Below, in pieces: positions 33,813 to 42,492 of a stretch of DNA of 47,159 bases (position 1 is the stretch's first letter; each line of letters starts with the position of its first letter). The stretch comes from an uncultured Collinsella sp. (GTDB taxonomy: Bacteria > Actinomycetota > Coriobacteriia > Coriobacteriales > Coriobacteriaceae), in assembly GCA_958405565.1 (NCBI GenBank), contig CATYEN010000013.1:1-47159 (forward strand). The letters run 5' to 3'. Below the pieces are notes generated by a model. The model made no database searches and was not told the DNA's origin. It worked only from the letters and a program-made list of their open reading frames with translations. Position numbers and translations under genes: made by a program.

Positions 33813-34382
33813 TTATCGAGCAACAATCACCACATGGCGATCGGGGTCAGAACCCTCAGAATGAGTATCGACGGCGTCATTGCCACGAAGTGCAATGTGA
33901 ACCAGTCGGCGCTCGTAGGCATTCATGGGCGGAAGCGAAACACTCTTATGAGTGCGGATGGCACGCTCGGCAGCAGACTGAGCCATGGAGGCAACCTTGT
34001 CCTGACGGCGACTCTTGTATCCCTCGACGTCCACTACAACCGGATACCTAAAGCCGAGCTTGCGGCTCACCAGCAAAGAGAACATAACCTGAAGGGCATC
34101 AAGAGTGCGACCATGACGGCCAATGAGAACAGCAAGGTCGGGAGCCGTTACATCCAAAATCAGCTCACCCTCGTCGCCCTCATACTCATCGATAGGAGAG
34201 TTGGCGGCATCGAAGTGCGAAAGGATGGAACGCAGGATGGAAATCGCAACATCGGCAATGGTGTCGAGCTCCTCGTCGGTCAGCTCTTCACCAGCCTTGT
34301 AGCGCTGTGCAATCTCGGGATAATCGCCCGCGACCTGCGGGGCAACCTCCTCAAGCATATCCTCGATGATCTCTTCAGACAT
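33813..34382 (-). CDS. khpB: RNA-binding protein KhpB/Jag
   Basis: About 189 residues. An acidic N-terminal part, a KH domain (about 75-145, LAVLIGRHGRTLDALQ), and an R3H domain (about 145-189, MNAYERRLVHIALRG). The protein binds RNA and, in Gram-positives, acts with KhpA in cell division/elongation control. The start at 34382 is preferred for GGAG upstream over 34394. Lies next to yidC, as usual in this group. Confidence 0.92.
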   Translation of the reverse strand: MSEEIIEDMLEEVAPQVAGDYPEIAQRYKAGEELTDEELDTIADVAISILRSILSHFDAANSPIDEYEGDEGELILDVTAPDLAVLIGRHGRTLDALQVMFSLLVSRKLGFRYPVVVDVEGYKSRRQDKVASMAQSAAERAIRTHKSVSLPPMNAYERRLVHIALRGNDAVDTHSEGSDPDRHVVIVAR

Positions 34383-34426
34383 AACGTACTCCAAAAGTTA
34401 GGTACCTAAATAAGATTGATATCCCA

Positions 34427-35197
34427 CTACTTCTTCTTGTGCGGGCGCGGCTTCTTCTCGCGACGAGTGACCTCAACCTGCAGCGGCGCGTTCTTAAGAC
34501 GCTCCTCCTCATCGGCCTTCGCCTTGTCGATGACCTTCTGCGTCACAAAAATCTGCTGGATAACCTGCCAAGCAGACGAGACGTCGTAGTACAGCAGAAC
34601 ACCAACGGGAAGGCTCCAGCCCATCCAAAGCATCATGACCGTCATGACAACGGCCATCATACGCATGCTCTGAGCCTGCTGGCCGGTCTGGTTGCGCGAC
34701 ATATAGAGCTGCGGAATCAGGGTCAGGACAGCGAACAGGATCAGGCAGACCAGCGCAGGCAGCGCGACCATAAAGCCATCGGCAAAGGAGGCACTCGGCG
34801 TGGTGGTCAGGTCGGGCAGGATGTTGAAGAACGAGAACGTGCCCTCGTTAAAGTACTGCGGCAGGTTACGCAGCAGCGTAAACAGGGCAAACAGGATAGG
34901 CATCTGAATCAGGAGCGGCAGGCAGCCGGACAGCGGATTGAACTTGTTCTCGCTGTAGAACTTCTGCATCTCCTCGGCCTGGCGCTGAGGATCGTCGGCA
35001 TAGCGCTCCTGGATCTCGAGCATCTTGGGCTGTAGCACCTGCATACGAGCCGTCGACTTAGTCGACTTGAGCATAAGCGGCGTCAGCAGCAGACGGATGA
35101 TGACCACCAGGATGATGATGGACAGGCCCCAGTCGACCGCAAAGGTCTGGATGAGCTTGAGCAGCTCGAAAAGGATGTTAACGATCCAATCCCACAT
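34427..35197 (-). CDS. yidC: Membrane-protein insertase YidC
   Basis: 256 residues with five TM helices; the core segments (DWGLSIIILVVIIRLLLTPL, NPLSGCLPLLIQMPILFALF, LPVGVLLYYDVSSAW) fit the short actinobacterial YidC. It inserts proteins into the membrane with or without SecYEG. No lipobox is seen. A basic Lys/Arg-rich tail (EKKPRPHKKK) can bind ribosomes. GGAGG precedes the ATG. Confidence 0.95.
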   Translation of the reverse strand: MWDWIVNILFELLKLIQTFAVDWGLSIIILVVIIRLLLTPLMLKSTKSTARMQVLQPKMLEIQERYADDPQRQAEEMQKFYSENKFNPLSGCLPLLIQMPILFALFTLLRNLPQYFNEGTFSFFNILPDLTTTPSASFADGFMVALPALVCLILFAVLTLIPQLYMSRNQTGQQAQSMRMMAVVMTVMMLWMGWSLPVGVLLYYDVSSAWQVIQQIFVTQKVIDKAKADEEERLKNAPLQVEVTRREKKPRPHKKK

Positions 35198-35226
35198 GTA
35201 AGTTTTCCTCCGATAGCGAGTGCCCG

Positions 35227-35451
35227 CTAGGGCACAGGGTCATAACCGCCGACGTGCAGGGGATTGCAGCGAGCGATGCGCCTCACGGCAAGCCAGCAGC
35301 CTCTCAAAACACCGTACTTCTCAATCGCCTGGACGGCGTATTGCGAGCACGTTGGGTAATAAATGCAGGCGTCAGGCAATAAGGGCGAAATAACCTGTTG
35401 ATATATGCGAATAGGAGCGATGGCAACACGTCGCAAAACGTGATTGCTCAT
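35227..35451 (-). CDS. yidD: Membrane protein insertion efficiency factor YidD
   Basis: 74 residues with the family signature PDACIYYPTCSQYAVQAIEKYG and GYDPVP end. Contributes to membrane protein insertion alongside YidC. Overlaps the end of rnpA by 4 bp. Confidence 0.95.
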   Translation of the reverse strand: MSNHVLRRVAIAPIRIYQQVISPLLPDACIYYPTCSQYAVQAIEKYGVLRGCWLAVRRIARCNPLHVGGYDPVP

Positions 35452-35786
35452 CGCTCCTCCCCGGCAACGCCGGCGCGTTTCATAAGCGAACGCAATGCAT
35501 TGTCCATCTCCTGCGGCGAAGAAACCCTCGTCTTGGGAGTTGCGAACAAGATGATGTCATAACCCGCAACGGGAAATCCACAGCTGCGGGCGGCCTCGCG
35601 CATCACACGCTTAGAACGGTTGCGCACGACAGCACAACCGAGCCGTTTAGCACCAACGAAGGCGACCCTTCCGGAGTCGCCTTCGCCAACCGATTCACAT
35701 ATGGTCATTCGAATCAGAGGGTGATTGAAACGACGCCCCTGACTGAACACATGCTCGAAATCTTGCCGAGACTTAATAGTCTTCAT
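35448..35786 (-). CDS. rnpA: Ribonuclease P protein component
   Basis: 112 residues, the protein subunit of RNase P needed for tRNA 5' maturation. RNR motif region GCAVVRNRSKRVMREAAR is intact. No strong Shine-Dalgarno upstream. Sits between rpmH and yidD as in most bacteria. Confidence 0.95.
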   Translation of the reverse strand: MKTIKSRQDFEHVFSQGRRFNHPLIRMTICESVGEGDSGRVAFVGAKRLGCAVVRNRSKRVMREAARSCGFPVAGYDIILFATPKTRVSSPQEMDNALRSLMKRAGVAGEER

Positions 35787-35806
35787 GCGAGATGTGTGTA
35801 TCGCTG

Positions 35807-35941
35807 CTAGACAGTGAGACGCTTGCGGCCCTTGGCGCGACGACGGGCGAGCACGGCACGACCACCCTTAGTGGCCATACGGGCACGGAAGCCATGGGTC
35901 TTGGCACGCTTACGCTTATTAGGCTGATACGTACGCTTCAT
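35807..35941 (-). CDS. rpmH: Ribosomal protein bL34
   Basis: 44 residues, MKRTYQPNKRKRAKTHGF start and a basic body typical of L34. GGAGGA lies upstream of the ATG at 35941; the longer in-frame reading to 36001 is not L34-like. Confidence 0.97.
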   Translation of the reverse strand: MKRTYQPNKRKRAKTHGFRARMATKGGRAVLARRRAKGRKRLTV

Positions 35942-36286
35942 CTTAAGTTCCTCCTGCTGCATTTCGAGTGTCCGCGGGGGCGCGGACGCAGATATAGACA
36001 CGTGAGCTTGAAGATTGTAGGGAAATCAATGTTCAAATGTCAAGAAATCAAAGGTAAAAGGTTGCGCAGTTCACACGGTTCCCCCATAAGCCGAGCTCGA
36101 TTTAGCGGTGCATGGCAACTTTTCACGATATTTCATCGAGTTTTCAACAGGTCATGTTGGCAATGTTGAGAACTTTTCGTCCGTTTTCCAAAGTTTTCAA
36201 CAGGTTTTGAAAAGTTGTCGAAAGATGAGAAACATTGCACGGTGAGCTACTATTTGTTCGAAACCTTTTGAAAGATTGCGAGCGGC
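35942..36286. other. Upstream DnaA-box region of oriC
   Basis: About 345 bp of noncoding DNA, AT-richer toward its right end. DnaA-box-like sites: TTTTCAACA at 36141-36149 and 36194-36202, and TGTTGAGAA (reverse TTCTCAACA) at 36164-36172. Related degenerate copies lie near 36184 and 36205. It carries the divergent promoters of rpmH and the GHKL protein gene. Together with 39380-39617 it likely forms a bipartite oriC. Confidence 0.7.
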
Positions 36287-37639
36287 ATGTCTGACGACTT
36301 TTACACCATGGTCGATTCCGGAGACCCGGCACCCGACAACGAGCACATCACCGGCGTGCGCGAAGAGCGTGAGGAAGGCGAGCAGACGACCACGCAGGCG
36401 CCAAAAGCCATGTACGCCGCGCGCATCGCCGTCTATGACGATATGCTGTCGACACCGCGTGTGATCGTCATTGATCCGCAAGATGTCCGCACGTATTTGG
36501 AAGAGACGACCAACACCGTCTACCAGTGCATGAAAGAACAAGGTGGCCATATCTCGCTCATGGTCATCCGCGAGATTGTCGAAAACTTTATCCACGCGCA
36601 CTTTGCCGAGCCCATCATCTCGATTCTGGACGGCGGAGACACCATCCGCTTTGCTGATCAAGGACCCGGCATCGACGACAAGGAGCGCGCTTTCGACTTT
36701 GGCGTTACCAGCGCAAACAGCAAGATGAAGCGCTATATCCGTGGAACCGGAGCAGGGTTTCCCATGGTGCAGGAGTATTTGGAAAACGCCGGCGGGGCCG
36801 TGTCCATCGAGGACAACATGGGCAACGGCACCGTGGTTACGGTAAGCCTGGACCCTAAACGCGTGCAGGAAATAGAGCGTGCCGGCGGACGCGGTGCTGC
36901 CGTGCGGCCCGAGACGGAGCAGCCCACATATCCCCTGCCGGGAGCTTTTGCGCAGCAGCCCATGGCAACGCAGCAGATGCAGCCCCCCGTGGGACAGATG
37001 CAGCAGCCCGGAATGCTTCCTACACAAGAGCCCCAGGCGGCATCGATGTCAATGCCGCCAAACGCGCCAGAGGCCATGCCGCTGGCGGATCAGGATGCAG
37101 CAGCAATGCAGCAGGCGACGGGGGCACCGGGTGGCCAGCAAATGGGATATCAGCCGTACCAACAGGGATATCCATATCAGCAGATGCCGCCACTGGGGTA
37201 TGGTCAGCAGTTCCCACAGCAGTACCAGCAGGGATATCAGCAGCCGTACCAGCAGATGCCGCAGCAGCAGTACAACCCCTGGGCCCAGCAGATGCCTCCG
37301 CAGCCTTACCAACAGTGGCCTCAAAGTTTTCAACAGCAAATGTCGCCGATGCAGAGTTCTCAACAATCAGCAGCTCAAATGATGTATCCTAATGCAGCAA
37401 ATCAGTATGCGCAGCCACAGCCGGACGTGTTCGTAAGCGATCGCGGCAACGCCGCGCTGGGCTATCTGGCGCAAAATCAAGCGTGCGGTGCGACCGATCT
37501 GGCGAGGGCGTTTGGAAACTCGGCCCCCACTTGGTCACGCACGCTCAATGACTTGGCGCAGGCCGGCTTGGTCATCAAGCATGGCCAGAAATACCACCTG
37601 ACCGAACTCGGCGCCGCTCGCGTGCGAGCTCAGAGCTAA
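36287..37639 (+). CDS. GHKL-ATPase with Gln/Pro-rich linker and winged-helix tail, next to dnaA
   Basis: 450 residues. Residues about 85-190 form an HATPase_c (Bergerat) fold: N-box REIVENF (Glu99/Asn100), G1 FADQGPGID (Asp124), G2 RGTGAGFPMV, and GNGTVVTVSL. No HisKA, receiver or TM is present, so it is not a classic sensor kinase. Residues about 210-385 are rich in Gln, Pro, Tyr and Met (repeats such as PYQQMPQQQYNPW). The end (about 390-450) is a winged HTH (GATDLARAFGNSAPTWSRTLNDLAQAGLVIKHGQKYHLTELG). Directly upstream of dnaA in the same direction (15 bp). Its role is unknown; it may regulate initiation or transcription near oriC. Confidence 0.85.
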   Translation: MSDDFYTMVDSGDPAPDNEHITGVREEREEGEQTTTQAPKAMYAARIAVYDDMLSTPRVIVIDPQDVRTYLEETTNTVYQCMKEQGGHISLMVIREIVENFIHAHFAEPIISILDGGDTIRFADQGPGIDDKERAFDFGVTSANSKMKRYIRGTGAGFPMVQEYLENAGGAVSIEDNMGNGTVVTVSLDPKRVQEIERAGGRGAAVRPETEQPTYPLPGAFAQQPMATQQMQPPVGQMQQPGMLPTQEPQAASMSMPPNAPEAMPLADQDAAAMQQATGAPGGQQMGYQPYQQGYPYQQMPPLGYGQQFPQQYQQGYQQPYQQMPQQQYNPWAQQMPPQPYQQWPQSFQQQMSPMQSSQQSAAQMMYPNAANQYAQPQPDVFVSDRGNAALGYLAQNQACGATDLARAFGNSAPTWSRTLNDLAQAGLVIKHGQKYHLTELGAARVRAQS

Positions 37640-37654
37640 AGAACGGGAGAGACA

Positions 37655-39379
37655 GTGGACGAGGAAGCAAGCATCATCCTTGGGGATGCCATCGCCTTTT
37701 GCCAGCGCGACGGCAAAGATGCACGCCTCATCAACATGCTGGGGCAATCGCGCGCCATAAGCCTGACCGAAGATACGCTCACGATCGAGGCCCCCTCGCG
37801 CTTTGCCATCGCGCAGCTCAAAAAGCATCAGCCGACTATTGAGGCCTATCTGGAAGAAATCGCCTTTGCACCGATCGCGCTCGACATCGTGGCACCGCAA
37901 GGCGCCGTGACGGAATCTGCTGCCGCGACGGCGCCCGCCACGGCCCCCGCTGCCTCCCCGGCGGTGCCGGCCTCCGCAGGCGACGTGCCGACAATCGAGC
38001 ACCAGCACAGCGATGTTTCCCGTGAAACCATGGCACCGTTGCCGACCGCGGCGGCGACGTCAACGAACGCACCCGTCACGCACATGCCTATCGCTCACGA
38101 CGCAGCGGCGGGCGCGGATTCGGGCATTGCAATCAAGAACACGCTCTCGGCCGATGATTTTCGTCGCATGATGAACCAGATGAAGGGCGGAGCGCCGACT
38201 AAGTCCACGCAAGCTGCGACCCCCGCTTCACCCATGCCAGCACCGACCGTACCGGCCGAGCAGAATACGGATGGAGCCCCGCTCGCCGCGAACTCAAAAT
38301 TTACCTTTGAGAACTTTGTCTACGGCCCCGAGAACAGCCATGCCTATCGCTCGGCACTCAAGTTTGCCGCCCTCGCGGACGAGCGCGGCACGTGCACATC
38401 ACTGTTCATCTACGGCAAATCGGGACTGGGCAAGACCCACCTGCTGCTCGCCATCAAAAACGAGCTCGCCGAAAAATCTCCCGAGATCAAGGTCAAGTAC
38501 GCCAATTCCCAGGCGTATTTGGACGACCTGATGACCGAGTTCGACCGTCAAAAAAAGAGCAACGCGCCCATCATGCAGGCATACCACGGCGTGGACGTGC
38601 TCATCATCGACGACATCCAAAACATTATCGGCAAGCGCGCGAGCGTGGATTACTTTTTCCAGCTCATGGACGAGTTCATCCGCAACAACAAGAAGGTCGT
38701 GATCGCAGCCGATCGCGCACCCAAAGACCTGAGCATGGACGAGCGCCTGACCAGCCGCTTTAATGCCGGCATGCTCTGCTTGGTCGCAGAGCCCAGCTAT
38801 GAGATGAAATACAAGATCTTGCAGCGCTATTACGAGAACACCATCGCCGCAGCACCCGAGGCGGGCGACGATTCGCTGCTGGCGGCCTACGGTGGCGACG
38901 GCGGACACCTGACCGACGAGCACTTTAAGCACATGGCCGAGGTCTCGGGAACCAACATCCGCGAGCTCGAGAGCTTCTGCGAGCGCTGTGCCGGCGAGGC
39001 GGGCGACCGCGAACGCGAAGGCAGGGAGCTCACCTTTGACGATATCGACGCCATCGCCAGCCAGTACTTCGACACATCGGCCAAAAAGATCAACGTCCAG
39101 ACGGTTCAGTCCGTCATCGAAGAGCAGTACGGCGTGACGCACGAGGAGCTCATCGGCCCGCGTCGCAACGCCAATATCGCCAAAGCACGCCATATTGCCA
39201 TCTATCTGGCCATCGAGATGTGCGAGATGACGACCACGGCGGTGGGCGCCGAATTTGGCAACCGCAACCACTCGACCGTCAGTACGAGCTACAAAAAGGT
39301 CCAGAAGATGATCCAGGAAGACCGCACCGTCACCGAAGACCTCAAGTCGCTGCGCGATAAAATTACACTGCGATCGTAG
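37655..39379 (+). CDS. dnaA: Chromosomal replication initiator DnaA
   Basis: 574 residues, GTG start with GGGAGAG upstream. N-terminal DnaB-interaction domain, a long Ala/Pro-rich linker (about 85-210), AAA+ domain with Walker A GKSGLGKTH (about 254) and Walker B VLIIDDIQ, and a C-terminal HTH with the DnaA signature region (AVGAEFGNRNHSTV). The linker is longer than in E. coli. A parS-like sequence lies inside the gene at 38014-38029. Confidence 0.97.
   Translation: MDEEASIILGDAIAFCQRDGKDARLINMLGQSRAISLTEDTLTIEAPSRFAIAQLKKHQPTIEAYLEEIAFAPIALDIVAPQGAVTESAAATAPATAPAASPAVPASAGDVPTIEHQHSDVSRETMAPLPTAAATSTNAPVTHMPIAHDAAAGADSGIAIKNTLSADDFRRMMNQMKGGAPTKSTQAATPASPMPAPTVPAEQNTDGAPLAANSKFTFENFVYGPENSHAYRSALKFAALADERGTCTSLFIYGKSGLGKTHLLLAIKNELAEKSPEIKVKYANSQAYLDDLMTEFDRQKKSNAPIMQAYHGVDVLIIDDIQNIIGKRASVDYFFQLMDEFIRNNKKVVIAADRAPKDLSMDERLTSRFNAGMLCLVAEPSYEMKYKILQRYYENTIAAAPEAGDDSLLAAYGGDGGHLTDEHFKHMAEVSGTNIRELESFCERCAGEAGDREREGRELTFDDIDAIASQYFDTSAKKINVQTVQSVIEEQYGVTHEELIGPRRNANIAKARHIAIYLAIEMCEMTTTAVGAEFGNRNHSTVSTSYKKVQKMIQEDRTVTEDLKSLRDKITLRS
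38014..38029. promoter_or_regulatory. Probable parS site inside dnaA
   Basis: TGTTTCCCGTGAAACC matches the parS consensus at 14 of 16 bases, within the linker-coding part of dnaA. Confidence 0.6.
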
Positions 39380-39617
39380 GGAAATAGAGACACCTGTTGA
39401 AAACTTGTCGAAACCACGGGCATAAGGTGTCTAAAACCCAACCCGCGGTGATGAAAAGTTTTGCGCAGGTTTTGAACGAGGAAAACCACCCCTGTTGCAC
39501 ACAGGTTGCTGTCGATTCTCTTTCTGGGTCTGACCTGCGTCTTTGGGAGTAATCAACAGTTTCGTCAGTGCTATTACTATTATTAAGATATTTATATCTA
39601 TAGAAAGGTATTAAAAG
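39380..39617. other. oriC: dnaA-dnaN intergenic region with DnaA boxes and AT-rich tract
   Basis: TGTTGAAAA (39395-39403, reverse TTTTCAACA), a degenerate TTGTCGAAA nearby, TGTTGCACA near 39493 and TAATCAACA at 39550-39558 are DnaA-box-like. An AT-rich stretch (about 39571-39604, CTATTACTATTATTAAGATA and on) adjacent to dnaN is a candidate unwinding element. Position between dnaA and dnaN is a common oriC arrangement. Confidence 0.8.
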
Positions 39618-40721
39618 ATGAAGTTCACCGTCAGCCAGAGCTCGCTTACACAAGCCATCGGCGTCGTTATGAAGGGTGTCGCTTCGGCATCCACCCTCCC
39701 CATCCTGTCGGGCGTGCTCGTTAAGGCCCAAGACGGCATCTTGGAATTCCAGACCTCTAACTACACCATCTCGATCCGTCATCGCATCGCGGCGCATGTC
39801 GAAGAAGAGGGCGAGATGGTTATTCCCTGTAAGATGCTCTCCAATATCACCAAGACCCTTCCCGATGCCCCGGTCACCTTTGAGCTGTCCGAGCGCCAGG
39901 TGCTGATTGGTTGCGAGAAGAGCTCTTTTAGGCTGAACACGCTCGATGCCAATGACTTCCCCGAGTTTCCGGCCTATGCCATCGAGAGTGCCGTGGAGCT
40001 GCCGACCGATGTCTTGTCCGAAATGGTCGGCCGCGTGTGGCGCGTCACCTCGACCGACAAGGCTCGCCCCATCCTGGGCGGCGTGCACATGAAGGTCGAG
40101 AACAACACCGTACGCCTGGTAGCGACCGATTCCTTCCGCTTGGCCGTGTGCGATACGCAGGTCGAGACCTCGACCCTCGAGGGCTCCTTTGAGCTCAACG
40201 TTCCGGCTGACGCCTTTAACGACGCGCTGAACATCATGGCCAGCCAAGCGACCATCATGATCGGGGCCACCGACACCCAGGTCGTCTTCGAGGCCGGCAA
40301 CACCACCTACGTGTCGCGTCGCATCGAGGGCGTGTACCCCAACTACAAGCAGCTCATCCCCGATTCGTGCGTGACGAGCGTCAAGATCGACGTCGCCGCC
40401 TTTAACGCCGCCCTCAAGCGCGTGGCCGTTATCGCGAGCGCCAACCCCGCCGTCAAGTTCGAGATCGATGTCGAGAACGGGCAGATGGGCCTGTCCTCCA
40501 TTTCCAATGACCAGGACCTTGCGCAGGAGACGATCGATGTCGAGGCCGAGGGCGAGTCGGGTACCATCGCCTTCAACTACCATTACATCTTCGGCTGCCT
40601 CAATGCCCTGTCCAAGGAGAAGGAGATCACGCTGGAGCTCAAGAGCTACTCGCAGGCGGGCATCTTCAAGTCCTACGACAAGATCAACTACCTGTACCTG
40701 GTCATGCCGGTCCGCATCTAG
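39618..40721 (+). CDS. dnaN: DNA polymerase III beta sliding clamp
   Basis: 367 residues with three clamp subdomains (MKFTVSQSSLTQAIGVVMKG start; VATDSFRLAV central; YLVMPVRI end). It encircles DNA and tethers the polymerase. Shine-Dalgarno GAAAGG upstream. The C-terminal YLVMPVRI matches the conserved clamp end (MPMRL type). Confidence 0.97.
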   Translation: MKFTVSQSSLTQAIGVVMKGVASASTLPILSGVLVKAQDGILEFQTSNYTISIRHRIAAHVEEEGEMVIPCKMLSNITKTLPDAPVTFELSERQVLIGCEKSSFRLNTLDANDFPEFPAYAIESAVELPTDVLSEMVGRVWRVTSTDKARPILGGVHMKVENNTVRLVATDSFRLAVCDTQVETSTLEGSFELNVPADAFNDALNIMASQATIMIGATDTQVVFEAGNTTYVSRRIEGVYPNYKQLIPDSCVTSVKIDVAAFNAALKRVAVIASANPAVKFEIDVENGQMGLSSISNDQDLAQETIDVEAEGESGTIAFNYHYIFGCLNALSKEKEITLELKSYSQAGIFKSYDKINYLYLVMPVRI

Positions 40722-40730
40722 CGCTGCGCC

Positions 40731-41837
40731 ATGACCATGTTCGCCCGCGATCTTTCCGTCGCGCACTACCGCAGCTTCGATAGTTATCGCCTTGCCCTGG
40801 ACGAGGGCGTGACGATACTTGCGGGGCCCAATGCGGCGGGAAAGACCAATCTCATAGAGGCGCTGCAGCTGCTGACGAGCGGCGCCTCGTTTAGGCATCC
40901 GACCGCAGCCGAGCTCGTCCATGACGGCGTGGGCTCGTGCAAGATCGAGCTGAGGCTCGATGGCGACGGCCGCGTGCTTGATATGGGATTGAGCGCGGAG
41001 GACGGTAAGCGCTCGTTTAGCCGCAACGGCAAGAGATGCTCTGCCGCCGGTGTGCGCGGGGTTCTGCCGAGCGTGCTGTTTTGCCCCGACCATCTGGACA
41101 TGGTTAAGCGAGGCGCCAGTGTGCGCCGCGCCGCCCTCGATGACTTTGGCATGCAACTGAGCGCACGCTATGCCGATCTTGCGGGCACCTATGGGCGCTG
41201 CGTGACCCAGCGTAACGCCTTGCTCAAGGAGACCTGGTGCTGCCGCGAGATGCTCGGCGCGTGGAACGATTCGATTGCCCGCGCGGGCTCGGCCCTGCTC
41301 GTGCACCGGTTGGCCCTGCTCGACCGGCTGGCGGGCCATGTGCACACCGCCTACGGGCAAGTGGCGTCAGGTGAGGCCGCCAACGTGACCTATGCGTCCA
41401 CGCTGGGGGATTTGCCCCAGGTCGAGGATCGCGAAGAGCTGAAGGGCTGGGCGTACGAGCGCATGCTGGCCGCCCTTGACGAGCATGCCGACGAGGAAAT
41501 TCGCCGCGGCATGACGTTGGTGGGACCGCATCGTGACGAGATCGAGTTCACCGTGGCGGGTCGCTCCGCCCGTTCATTTGCCAGCCAAGGACAGCAGCGC
41601 ACGCTGGTGCTGTCCTGGAAGGTGGCCGAGGTTGCCGTGGCTCGCGATGTCCTGGGCACCGCCCCACTGCTGCTTCTGGACGACGTGATGAGCGAGCTCG
41701 ACGGCGAGCGTCGCGGCGCTTTCCTGCGGCTGATCGGCGATGATATCCAGACGGTTATAACCACGACCAACCTGGGGTACTTTACCGATGACCTGCTTGA
41801 TCGAGCCAAGGTGGTGAGCATGGGTGAGACGTGCTAA
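40731..41837 (+). CDS. recF: DNA recombination/repair protein RecF
   Basis: 368 residues, SMC-like ATPase that loads RecA at gaps. Walker A GPNAAGKTNLIEAL, and the C-terminal GPHRDEIEF, ASQGQQRTLVLSWK (signature) and LLLDDVMSELD (Walker B) are intact. Overlaps the next gene by 14 bp. Weak Shine-Dalgarno; a second ATG at 40737 is possible. Confidence 0.97.
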   Translation: MTMFARDLSVAHYRSFDSYRLALDEGVTILAGPNAAGKTNLIEALQLLTSGASFRHPTAAELVHDGVGSCKIELRLDGDGRVLDMGLSAEDGKRSFSRNGKRCSAAGVRGVLPSVLFCPDHLDMVKRGASVRRAALDDFGMQLSARYADLAGTYGRCVTQRNALLKETWCCREMLGAWNDSIARAGSALLVHRLALLDRLAGHVHTAYGQVASGEAANVTYASTLGDLPQVEDREELKGWAYERMLAALDEHADEEIRRGMTLVGPHRDEIEFTVAGRSARSFASQGQQRTLVLSWKVAEVAVARDVLGTAPLLLLDDVMSELDGERRGAFLRLIGDDIQTVITTTNLGYFTDDLLDRAKVVSMGETC

Positions 41838-42387
41838 TTACGAGCGCGAGAGCGAGACAGTCGCCTTCAGCGGGTTTTTGAACGCAGAGCGCCAGCGCAT
41901 CCTGGCGGCTGCAACGCCTAAGCGCCGTGCGCAGATGGAGGCCGCCGAGGAGTCGCGCACGGTCTATCGCGCATGGAACGCTGTGTGCTCGGACACGCGC
42001 GAGGGACGGCATGTGACGGGATTGCGCTACCTGCCCGAGTCCAATGAGCTGCTGGTATATCTCGACTCGCCCTCGTGGACGCAGGAAATGACGCTGTTGC
42101 GCGAGATCATCCGTGCGCGCATGGAGCGCGCCGGTGCGCATGTGGACGGCCTGGTGTTCAAAACCACCGCGCCCGGTCACACACCGCCCGCCGCCAAGGA
42201 GCGTCTGCGCCCGGCGACGACCGAGCGACCGCCGGCCCCGCACGCCGACCTAAGTGAGGCCGAGCGTACCGAGATCGAGCGCCAAGTGGCGCCCATCGAA
42301 GACCAAAAACTGCGCGAGGCCCTCGAGAATGCCATGAGAGCCAGTGCCGAGTGGGCCAAGGGCGTGCAAAGTAAAAAAGAGCCTTAA
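41824..42387 (+). CDS. DciA-like (DUF721) protein
   Basis: 187 residues, GTG start inside the end of recF. The DUF721 core (about 25-105, VYRAWNAVCSDTREGRHVTGLRYLPESNELLVYLDSPSW...LREIIRARM) resembles DciA, which loads replicative helicase in bacteria lacking DnaC. The C-terminal half is charged and probably disordered. Position between recF and gyrB is usual in actinobacteria. Confidence 0.85.
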   Translation: MRRANYERESETVAFSGFLNAERQRILAAATPKRRAQMEAAEESRTVYRAWNAVCSDTREGRHVTGLRYLPESNELLVYLDSPSWTQEMTLLREIIRARMERAGAHVDGLVFKTTAPGHTPPAAKERLRPATTERPPAPHADLSEAERTEIERQVAPIEDQKLREALENAMRASAEWAKGVQSKKEP

Positions 42388-42413
42388 ATCGCATCTGGTG
42401 GCCTTGTAGAGCC

Positions 42414-42443
42414 AAATACCCTCGTTCCCGAGGGTATTTTTTT
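42414..42443 (+). terminator. Terminator before gyrB
   Basis: AAATACCCTCG pairs with CGAGGGTATTT and is followed by TTTT. It ends the dnaN-recF-DciA block 50 bp before gyrB. Confidence 0.85.
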
Positions 42444-42492
42444 ACGATAAACTAGTAAGGCTGTACACATTTTCTTGACTGAAGGAGGACGT

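Noticed and set aside
30893..34409. Mobile element bounded by the 13-bp repeats
   Set aside because: No recombinase or transposase between them, and gene order is the normal one for oriC; kept only as a composition note.
39363..41360. 665-codon minus-strand ORF across dnaN/recF
   Set aside because: Antisense of two certain genes; typical of high-GC third positions.
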